From positions 1-42,034 of the forward strand of contig CANLTI010000046.1 in the NCBI GenBank assembly GCA_947494095.1: 42,034 nt of DNA. Direction: 5' to 3'. A program made the translations under genes and the position numbers. Every line of letters begins with the position of its first letter. The stretch's first letter is position 1. Origin of the DNA: an uncultured Pseudomonadales bacterium (lineage in GTDB: Bacteria > Pseudomonadota > Gammaproteobacteria > Pseudomonadales > Cellvibrionaceae). Under the pieces are notes generated by a model. The model had not been told where the DNA came from. It saw only the letters and a program-made list of their open reading frames with translations, and did no database searches. Positions 37,223-42,034 of this stretch are shown in pieces.

Positions 37223-37795
37223 ATGTACAATCTAGCCAACCAGCTCACCCTTTTTCGCATCATTCTACTCCCCTTACTCGCCATTATTTTTTACTTACCC
37301 TATGAGTGGCGATTCCCTGTCTGCGCTATTTTATTCACTATTGGCGGCATTACCGACTGGGCAGACGGCTACATTGCACGTAAATACAACCTCAGTACCC
37401 CTTTTGGCGCCTTCTTAGATCCCGTCGCCGACAAGCTCACCGTAGCCGTAGCCTTAGGCTTACTGATTGAGTTACACAGCTCTATTTGGTTTACGCTCCC
37501 GGCGATTGTGATTATTTGCCGCGAAATTGTGATTTCTGCCTTGCGCGAATGGATGGCCGAAATAGGCGCACGCGCCACTGTTGCGGTATCCATGATAGGC
37601 AAAGTCAAAACAACCTTACAAATCATCGCCATTGTCGTATTGCTCGCCTTTGATCCTCGTCAGTTCGAAATCATGAAACTGCTTGGGCTCGCTATTTTGT
37701 ATGCCGCCGCCATACTGACACTATGGTCAATGATTATTTATTTGCGCGCCGCTTGGCCAACATTCAAACAAGGCGCCGAACAATCCAGCAAATAA
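37223..37795 (+). CDS. pgsA: CDP-diacylglycerol--glycerol-3-phosphate 3-phosphatidyltransferase
   Basis: First committed step of phosphatidylglycerol synthesis in the inner membrane. The frame is open from 37052, overlapping the previous gene, but the ATG at 37223 gives the family N-terminus MYNLANQLTLFRIILLPLLA and 190 residues. The CDP-alcohol phosphotransferase motif D-G-x2-A-R-x8-G-x3-D-x3-D is perfect: Asp48, Gly49, Ala52, Arg53, Gly62, Asp66, Asp70. Several membrane helices are visible. In many relatives uvrC precedes pgsA; here the CheC/diguanylate cyclase pair does. Confidence 0.96.
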   Translation: MYNLANQLTLFRIILLPLLAIIFYLPYEWRFPVCAILFTIGGITDWADGYIARKYNLSTPFGAFLDPVADKLTVAVALGLLIELHSSIWFTLPAIVIICREIVISALREWMAEIGARATVAVSMIGKVKTTLQIIAIVVLLAFDPRQFEIMKLLGLAILYAAAILTLWSMIIYLRAAWPTFKQGAEQSSK

Positions 37796-37809
37796 ACAAC
37801 AAGAAGAGA

Positions 37810-37845
37810 CTTTTTTAACAAAAAATGGTTTTTTGTTAAAAAAAG
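37810..37845 (+). terminator. AT-only hairpin after pgsA
   Basis: TTTTTTAACAAAAAA and TTTTTTGTTAAAAAA pair perfectly around TGG. It has no GC stem, so it may be a weak terminator or simply a DNA structural element just upstream of the tRNA promoter. Confidence 0.5.
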
Positions 37846-37847
37846 CT

Positions 37848-37875
37848 TTGGTTTAAAAAGTATTTTGTATACAAT
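37848..37875 (+). promoter_or_regulatory. Promoter of the tRNA-Cys/tRNA-Leu operon
   Basis: A -35-like TTGGTT (37848-37853), 16-bp spacer, and -10 TACAAT (37870-37875) are followed at once by GCGCG, a GC-rich discriminator typical of stringently controlled stable-RNA promoters. The leader runs about 150 nt to tRNA-Cys. Confidence 0.7.
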
Positions 37876-38029
37876 GCGCGTCCTCTTAAGCAGTAACTAA
37901 GAGGTTGAGCGAGAGCACGCTAAGAAATATTTATAAGTACTTGATTAATAAGAATTTATAGGTAGAATGCCAGCCCACAAGCTAGCAGCTTAGCAAGGTT
38001 TAACAACCTAAGCATCGCGCAAAAAAGTA

Positions 38030-38103
38030 GGCGCGATAGCAAAGCGGTTATGCACTGGATTGCAAATCCACGTAGGCCGGTTCGACTCCGGCTCGCGCCT
38101 CCA
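38030..38103 (+). tRNA. tRNA-Cys (GCA)
   Basis: 74 nt with acceptor GGCGCGA/TCGCGCC, discriminator T and encoded CCA. The anticodon loop ATTGCAAAT gives GCA, and the T arm is GCCGG-TTCGACT-CCGGC. It precedes tRNA-Leu by 70 bp. No tRNA-Gly is found before it, unlike the usual gly-cys-leu set after pgsA. Confidence 0.96.
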
Positions 38104-38173
38104 ATTTTTAGCCAATGCATTATATGCAATCGCTAAAAAGTAGGGCTCCACACCTACTATAAAAACCCTGTAT

Positions 38174-38260
38174 GCCCGGGTGGTGGAATTGGTAGACACA
38201 GGAGACTTAAAATCTCCCGACTTCACGGTCGTGCCGGTTCAAGTCCGGCCCCGGGCACCA
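38174..38260 (+). tRNA. tRNA-Leu (TAA)
   Basis: 87 nt class II tRNA with acceptor GCCCGGG/CCCGGGC, A discriminator and encoded CCA. The anticodon stem-loop GGAGACTTAAAATCTCC gives TAA. A variable arm (CGACTTCACGGTCG) and T arm (GCCGG-TTCAAGT-CCGGC) are clear. It marks the boundary between core genes and the accessory sequence to the right. Confidence 0.97.
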
Positions 38261-38270
38261 TCATTCTAAA

Positions 38271-38317
38271 CCCCTGTATCATAAGGCTTTCAGCCAGATT
38301 GATACGGGGGTTTTTTA
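38271..38317 (+). terminator. Terminator of the tRNA operon
   Basis: CCCCTGTATCA and TGATACGGGG pair across about 20 nt, followed by a T6 run. Confidence 0.92.
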
Positions 38318-38438
38318 TTGCCTGCGAATAATTGAAAAGGCAAAAACACAGAAAGCGCCCAACAATTGCCCATAGAGAATATTTAGGGCAATCCAATGTG
38401 CATACAAAAGCCACTCCTGCACCAACACACCAAACACA

Positions 38439-38452
38439 CCCCCCCCCCCCCC
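38439..38452 (+). repeat. Poly-C tract of 14
   Basis: An uninterrupted run of 14 cytosines following CAAACACA. It is in no recognised gene. Confidence 0.9.
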
Positions 38453-38534
38453 ACTTCAAAAACACTCAATCCCTTTCAAAACCTGAAGACCGCAACAGCC
38501 GCACAACCCAGCAAATCAGGGCGCCCCCGCTTAA

Positions 38535-38600
38535 CTTTGATTTCACTTACACCGCACAACCCGCTTTTTGCGCAGGCGTGGGGAGAAGTGAAAATCAAGG
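38535..38600. repeat. Long inverted repeat, REP-like
   Basis: CTTTGATTTCACTT and AAGTGAAAATCAAGG form the outer arms (one mismatch/bulge) around a GC-rich inner part containing CGCTTTTTGCG. It lies 220 bp upstream of the RAYT remnant, the kind of position expected for its cognate palindrome. Confidence 0.65.
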
Positions 38601-38820
38601 CAAGGGATAACCTAGCAGGCATATATCCGCCATAACTGCTGAAGTAAAAGAGTAAAAGCATAAAAGGAGGAGTAAAAGCAGGTAAGGGAGAAAAGCAGGG
38701 ACAGGCAGACCCCAAAAAACACTCTAATTTATAAAGAACCCAAAACCTAAAACAGACCGCTATTTGACTCACCAGCCAGCCTTATCTAACGTTAAACCAT
38801 AAAGCACTGGATAAGCAGGC

Positions 38821-39296
38821 ATGACACAACCGCGCAAGCAGCTAGTTTCGATAGACGATACCACCTTTTACAACATCACAACACGCTGCGTAAGGCGCAG
38901 TTTTTTGTGTGGGTATGATAAATTCAACGGCAAAAGCTACGAGCATCGACGCAGTTGCACTATTCGCTTGCTCCTGCGCTCCTAGCATTAGTACGTCCAT
39001 GTACGTTGATCGAGCAACGCATACGGCTATTAAGCTCCATATTCGCTATCGAAATTTGCGCCTATGCGGTCATGAGTAACCACCTGCACCTCGTCATCAA
39101 ACTCAACCCTAAAGAAGCGACTCAATGATTAGAACGTTTAAATATCGATATTGACGCTTGGCTATTACAAACACAGCATTTTGAGCGTGAGTATCAGGCC
39201 TTGTTTTTCAAGCGCAGAAAGACCCAAGCGCGCTGCCTAATACCCATCATAAACAAAATATTCCAGTACTACCCAACATCACTCCTGCCTAACTAA
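38821..39296 (+). pseudogene. Broken REP-associated tyrosine transposase (RAYT, Y1/IS200-like)
   Basis: Remnant of a single-copy RAYT transposase. The first 54 codons read MTQPRKQLVSIDDTTFYNIT then TRCVRRSFLCGYDKFNGKSY, EHRR, the standard family start. A stop at 38983 then follows, within about 50 bp of foreign sequence flanked by GTTG (about 38955-39008). Coding similarity resumes at 39011 with IEQRIRLLSSIFAIEICAYA and VMSNHLHLVIKLNPKEATQ, including the HLH metal-binding motif that corresponds to the HUH site. A TGA follows at 39125. The rest, to a TAA at 39294, is in frame but less recognisable. It has at least an insertion and a nonsense mutation, so it is inactive. Confidence 0.85.
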
Positions 39297-39328
39297 ATAA
39301 CCCCAAGTTATTAACTTGGGGTTATTTA
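39294..39328. terminator. Perfect palindromic hairpin, probably a bidirectional terminator
   Basis: TAAATAACCCCAAGTT and its exact complement flank a 2-nt centre, with AT-rich ends on both sides. It separates the RAYT remnant from the minus-strand cassettes. Confidence 0.8.
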
Positions 39329-39425
39329 TGCTTTTTATTAAATTAATGCGCTAGTAGCGATTATTTTAACGTGACGCCATGATAGTCGATAAAACTAAGT
39401 GTCATTTTCTTTTTAGCATGCCTGT

Positions 39426-39581
39426 CTAAGTAGATTTCCACTCTATTTCATTTACACCATAGAAACCGCCAGCATCAAACCACAAGCCTACATTGTTACA
39501 TACAGAGCATTCTGACGGCTCGTCTATTTTGAATGCGAAGTTCTCAGGTTCACGGAAATATTTGAATTTCATATTACTCAT
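39426..39581 (-). pseudogene. Truncated CbrC/UPF0167-like cassette gene
   Basis: A 51-codon frame on the cassette strand: MSNMKFKYFREPENFAFKID, EPSECSVCNNVGLWFDAGGF, YGVNEIE, then WKST and a stop. The Cys-x2-Cys and the GGFYGVNEIE segment match the N-terminal part of CbrC-like proteins, which normally continue for another 100 or more residues with a second Cys pair. The expected continuation is missing. Past the stop lies a short piece readable as LDRHAK in another frame and a 14-codon frame ending at 39362, so the 3' part seems replaced or decayed. The ATG lies inside the attC right-end core GTTATGA. No attC follows before the terminator, so this is probably the worn distal end of the array. 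Confidence 0.55.
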
Positions 39582-39635
39582 AACGTCAACATCAGCCGCG
39601 CGCTTTTCAGCGTCGGCTGCATGTTTTTGTTAAGC
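39578..39635 (-). repeat. attC-like integron recombination site a
   Basis: Read on the minus strand: R'' core GCTTAAC (39635-39629), then an imperfect palindrome with paired CAGCCG/CGGCTG and CGC/GCG around TGAAAA. It ends at the R' core GTTATGA (39584-39578). The R'' core fits RYYYAAC exactly; R' departs from GTTRRRY. At 58 bp it is at the short end of the attC range. It starts 8 bp after the stop of the 123-residue membrane protein gene, where a cassette's attC should be. Confidence 0.7.
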
Positions 39636-39643
39636 TATCTTTT

Positions 39644-40015
39644 TTAAATAATCCCCAAACCATTGAGGCTAACTAAGACAATCATTGATAAGCTAGACAG
39701 TATAAATACCCAGTAAAAAACCGCCGCTATAATACGGTCCACGAAAGTCGTATTCTGTCGCAGCAGATTGGAGTCAGCATACATTGCTGATAAAGGGCTG
39801 CTTTCTAATTTTTTAGTCAATCTTCTTGGCAAAGAAAGAGCCTGGGCTGCATTTATCACATCCCACCCGCTAGCAAACTCTAACCCTAGAGCTTTTTTGG
39901 TGGCAGGATTCTTTCTAAGCCGCCTTACAGTGACTTGGCCAAACACTACATACAACACAAGGCCTAAGAGAACGAAGATAGCATTAATGCCAAGGAGTTG
40001 TGAGAACAAACTCAT
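39644..40015 (-). CDS. Small two-helix membrane protein, predicted immunity protein
   Basis: Not recognised by family. The 123 residues have one hydrophobic helix at each end, about 8-28 (LGINAIFVLLGLVLYVVFG) and 95-117 (IIAAVFYWVFILSSLSMIVL). A charged middle of about 65 residues (RRLRKNPATKKALG, LPRRLTKKLESS) should lie in the cytoplasm or periplasm as one loop. The start codon follows the stop of the upstream 324-residue gene directly (TAAATG), and its AGGAG ribosome-binding site lies in that gene's last codons, so translation is coupled. The size, topology and coupling are what immunity proteins of pore-forming toxins look like; this is inference. Its stop is 8 bp from attC-like site a. 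Confidence 0.75.
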   Translation of the reverse strand: MSLFSQLLGINAIFVLLGLVLYVVFGQVTVRRLRKNPATKKALGLEFASGWDVINAAQALSLPRRLTKKLESSPLSAMYADSNLLRQNTTFVDRIIAAVFYWVFILSSLSMIVLVSLNGLGII

Positions 40016-40990
40016 TTATACTCCTAGAGCTTTCATAGTTGAGTCGTACCAAGCCCCAGCATTTTCTTTCACAGCACTATTCACTCCCATTGAGGCAGCA
40101 GCAGCTGTTCCAGCAATAGCTACACCTCCAACGATTAACCCAACCCATCCAATTGGCGTTGCCATTATGACCAGACCAAGGGCGGCTGTACCTACATTCA
40201 CAGCAGCGATTCCGATCCCTGCACTCAATGCAAAACTACTCGATTCAATAAATAACTCCCGCTCCCATTCACCTCCGGCTTTATACTCGTTATGAATATT
40301 CCCAACACGACTTGTAAAATCAATAACCGCAAGCCCATTACCAAGAAGCTTGGCATGCTGTGTAAATTTGACGAGGTTGTGAGCCTGAGCTTGTGATGTA
40401 ATATTGAGCCTTGCAGCATTTCGGCTACTTTGCGCAATATTGGTTGCACGTGTTGCACTGGATAGTGGCGTGCCACGCCTTGCTTTAATGCCAACATTAA
40501 TAGCATTTAATTCATGCTTGAACCGAAACTGTAAGTTTTGAAAGACTTTAAATGCCTTTTGCTTGGCGATTGCTTTTGAAGCAGAATTTAACTTAATTGC
40601 GCCCCGATAGGCCATGAGAGAATCTTGGTACTCTTTTATAGCTCCCGCAAAACCGCCAAGCCTGTTTGCGTAAACGCTTGTAGATGCGCCCATAAGGCCA
40701 ATATTATATTCTTGCAGTTTCTTGGTCATCTCGGCTAGAACAATAGCGTTATCTCCACCAAAAGATAATGAAAAATTTGTTAGGTTTTTAGCCACTTTTG
40801 GCGCTGAAAGAGTTGATATAACCTGCGCATCGAAAGCACTCAACTCTTTCCCGAGCACATAGGGTGTGAAGGCTGAGACAGTAGATGGTTTAGAGCAACC
40901 TCTACCGTGTACAAAATTGGGATCGATACCGCATGAATTACTTAGAAAATCAGCCTTCAATGGCTGGTTACATAATAAAATTTCACTCAT
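40016..40990 (-). CDS. Cassette protein with Gly/Ala-rich hydrophobic C-terminus, candidate membrane-active toxin
   Basis: Not recognised by family. It is 324 residues with no signal peptide. Residues 1-35 carry three cysteines (7, 20, 32). Residues 45-240 look mainly helical and are rich in Ala, Asn, Ser and Lys (EMTKKLQEYNIGLMGAST, KAFKVFQNLQFRFKHELNAI). Residues 253-301 form a long glycine-zipper-like hydrophobic stretch (FALSAGIGIAAVNVGTAALG, LVIMATPIGWVGLIVGGVA) able to make a helical hairpin, as in colicin-type and some type VI secretion effectors that permeabilise membranes. A short polar tail ends it. GGAG precedes the ATG, which lies 39 bp from the R' core of attC-like site b. The coupled two-helix membrane gene downstream is the candidate immunity gene. 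The alternative is a non-toxic membrane-associated protein pair. Confidence 0.72.
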   Translation of the reverse strand: MSEILLCNQPLKADFLSNSCGIDPNFVHGRGCSKPSTVSAFTPYVLGKELSAFDAQVISTLSAPKVAKNLTNFSLSFGGDNAIVLAEMTKKLQEYNIGLMGASTSVYANRLGGFAGAIKEYQDSLMAYRGAIKLNSASKAIAKQKAFKVFQNLQFRFKHELNAINVGIKARRGTPLSSATRATNIAQSSRNAARLNITSQAQAHNLVKFTQHAKLLGNGLAVIDFTSRVGNIHNEYKAGGEWERELFIESSSFALSAGIGIAAVNVGTAALGLVIMATPIGWVGLIVGGVAIAGTAAAASMGVNSAVKENAGAWYDSTMKALGV

Positions 40991-41028
40991 TCCTGTCTCC
41001 TTTTAGAGCGATGTTAAATTTTTGTAGA

Positions 41029-41142
41029 GCTTAACGCCAAGCTCACCGGTACATATTGCGGAGAGCGTTTTTGTGTAAAAATGGAGCAACGCGACATACA
41101 CAAAAACGTGCGTAGCAATATGTATCCGCGTGCAGCTTTTTG
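41029..41142 (-). repeat. attC-like integron recombination site b, interrupted by an intron
   Basis: Read on the minus strand, the right end is GTTAAGC (41035-41029), an exact GTTRRRY core. A long imperfect palindrome precedes it: TACATATTGC pairs with GCAATATGTA, and CGTTTTTGTGTA pairs with TACACAAAAACG. The remaining left end is CAAAAAGCTG, directly comparable to CAAAAACATG after the R'' core of site a. The rest of R'' (GCTTAA) is missing because the intron begins at this point. The size without the intron would be about 120 bp. Confidence 0.72.
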
Positions 41143-42034
41143 GTACGCCCAGCATGGGCGTGAACTTATGAGGTGAAAGTCCTCTGTAGGAAGATCACCG
41201 TTTAATGCTGTTTATTAAACGCTAACTACTAGCGAATGGCAACTGCAATCCCGTGAGGGCTTGTGGGGAGGAAGCCGCTAGCAAAGCTACGAGCTGACGG
41301 ACAGAAACATCATATAAGGCTTAGCCTAGAGGCGAGGTGGCCAAGAGCACCGAAGCCAAGTGATCTAATGGGTAGAGTAAATGATGCAGTTGCGTAGTGA
41401 AAGTGCACATTCTTATCTGGGGAGATCTGTTTAACTGGCTGTTGTGAAAGCGTCAGTGTGGCCGCGGACTCACAAATAGGCCTAACCCACTAGCCACCAT
41501 CGTGGGGATAAAAAAAATGGTGGAACACACAGCGCCTCGGTTAGCAATAGCCGCGGTGATTAAATAGAAGTCAGCAGACGGCATAGTAGCCAAAGGCCAA
41601 GGTTAATACCTTGGACACGGTGAAGGCCTGAACCCAAAATCCACGAGTTAAAAGACAGGGCTAGCCTACCGATATGTTGCCAGCCGGATATAAAATTGAC
41701 GTAGCGTACTGCCATGACACTCAACTCAAATGAAAATCTACTCGACACGATCCTCAGCCCAGAAAATATCAATGCGGCATGGAAGCGTGTTCGATCCAAC
41801 AAGGGTGCCGCTGGCATTGATGGTATTACCATTGATGATTTTACGTCGCACTTTAAGGCGGTGGGTGATGACATTATCGAAACTATTCGGCAAGGTCATT
41901 ATCAACCGCTTCCCGTTAAGCGCGTCTACATCCGTAAATCCGATGGTGGTCAGCGCAGCCTTGGGATACCCACAATCTTTGATCGTGTTATCCAGCAGGC
42001 CATCGCGCTGGTCATCAACCCCATTTTCGATGAA
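41143..42034 (+). mobile_element. Group II intron, 5' part (runs off the window)
   Basis: A retroelement whose RNA self-splices and reinserts with its own reverse transcriptase. The 5' RNA domains occupy about 570 nt before the protein start. The proposed first bases are GTACGCCCAGCATGGGCG, close to the usual GUGYG start. The phrase AGGTGAAAGTCCTC, typical of bacterial group II introns, follows about 30 nt later. The reverse transcriptase frame begins at 41714, where domain IV is expected. Domains V-VI and the 3' splice site are beyond the window. It lies opposite to the cassette genes and splits an attC core, as group IIC-attC introns do. The exact 5' boundary is uncertain by a few bases. 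Confidence 0.82.
41714..42034 (+). CDS. ltrA: Group II intron reverse transcriptase/maturase (partial, N-terminus)
   Basis: The first 107 codons of a group II intron-encoded protein, cut by the window end. The sequence shows the family N-terminus: ILSPENINAAWKRVRSNKGA, AGIDGITIDDF, IRQGHYQPLPVKRVYIRKSD, then GGQRSLGIPTIFDRVIQQAI. These are the RT-0 and RT-1 regions. It is intact as far as seen. A stop codon in frame four codons upstream fixes the ATG at 41714 as the first possible Met. The catalytic YADD box, X domain and any endonuclease domain would lie outside the window. Confidence 0.93.
   Translation, partial: MTLNSNENLLDTILSPENINAAWKRVRSNKGAAGIDGITIDDFTSHFKAVGDDIIETIRQGHYQPLPVKRVYIRKSDGGQRSLGIPTIFDRVIQQAIALVINPIFDE

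Larger units (their letters stand above)
38320..38820. other. Non-coding stretch between tRNA-Leu and the RAYT remnant
   Basis: No credible gene. Open frames on both strands here run through a run of 14 C (38439-38452) and an inverted repeat. The composition is purine-rich in places (AGTAAAAGAGTAAAAGC region near 38640-38690). Confidence 0.6.

Noticed and set aside
37876..38029. Possible degraded tRNA-Gly in the tRNA leader
   Set aside because: There is a CCTCTTA/TAAGAGG hairpin, but no T arm, anticodon arm or acceptor pairing of a tRNA.
38332..38772. Three overlapping open frames (two plus, one minus)
   Set aside because: They cross the poly-C run and the long inverted repeat, have low-complexity products and no good ribosome-binding sites.
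39287..39293. GCCTAAC (GTTAGGC on the minus strand), a canonical attC core, next to the RAYT remnant
   Set aside because: The adjacent palindrome is a simple perfect terminator-like hairpin, and no second core or L-box pair is found at a suitable distance. The bases also code the end of the RAYT frame. Probably chance.
41560..41874. 104-codon minus-strand frame at the intron
   Set aside because: It covers group II intron RNA and is antisense to the reverse transcriptase start; a shadow frame.
1..42034. CRISPR array
   Set aside because: No regularly spaced direct repeats with unique spacers; all tandem arrays seen are contiguous short units.

Overview
The window comes from a Gram-negative gammaproteobacterium. 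The gene set (TruA, FimV, a single E. coli-type Asd, LeuCDB with a divergent LysR gene, a Pseudomonas-style minor pilin operon, LptFG divergent from PepA, HolC) and the moderate G+C content suggest a marine Cellvibrionaceae-like relative of Saccharophagus or Teredinibacter. The genus is an inference; no rRNA gene is present.

Layout. Positions 1-9544 form a minus-strand block: truA, fimV, asd, leuB, leuD and leuC. A LysR-type gene (9897-10772) diverges from leuC, followed by an outer-membrane beta-barrel protein. Next come minus-strand genes: a secreted Cys-cluster protein, aroC, a FlgT-like lipoprotein and a low-complexity secreted protein. Two adjacent bacterioferritin genes follow on the plus strand. 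A minus-strand operon fimT/pilV/pilW/pilX/pilY1/pilE (26673-18500) encodes the type IV pilus priming and tip complex. lptF/lptG are divergent from pepA, holC, an acidic repetitive protein and a TlpA-like thioredoxin. Then come a DUF2750 protein, a metallo-beta-lactamase-fold hydrolase, a CheC-like phosphatase coupled to a PAS-GGDEF diguanylate cyclase, pgsA, tRNA-Cys and tRNA-Leu.

Right of tRNA-Leu (from about 38270) the sequence turns accessory: a long inverted repeat, a poly-C tract, a broken REP-associated (RAYT) transposase gene, and then structures that read as integron gene cassettes on the minus strand. Two attC-like sites (39578-39635 and 41029-41142) bracket a two-gene unit. It encodes a 324-residue protein with a Gly/Ala-rich hydrophobic C-terminus and a 123-residue two-helix membrane protein whose ribosome-binding site lies in the last codons of the first gene. 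I read this as a candidate membrane-active toxin with its immunity protein, carried as a cassette. The outer attC is interrupted, apparently at its G/TT recombination core, by the 5' end of a group II intron in the opposite orientation, whose reverse transcriptase runs off the window. No integron integrase is visible.

A second theme is a dispersed MITE-like repeat with GTAACTATTCAG termini: two full copies of about 255 bp and three fragments. Its 22-bp internal hairpins keep a constant core while their arms change in complementary pairs.
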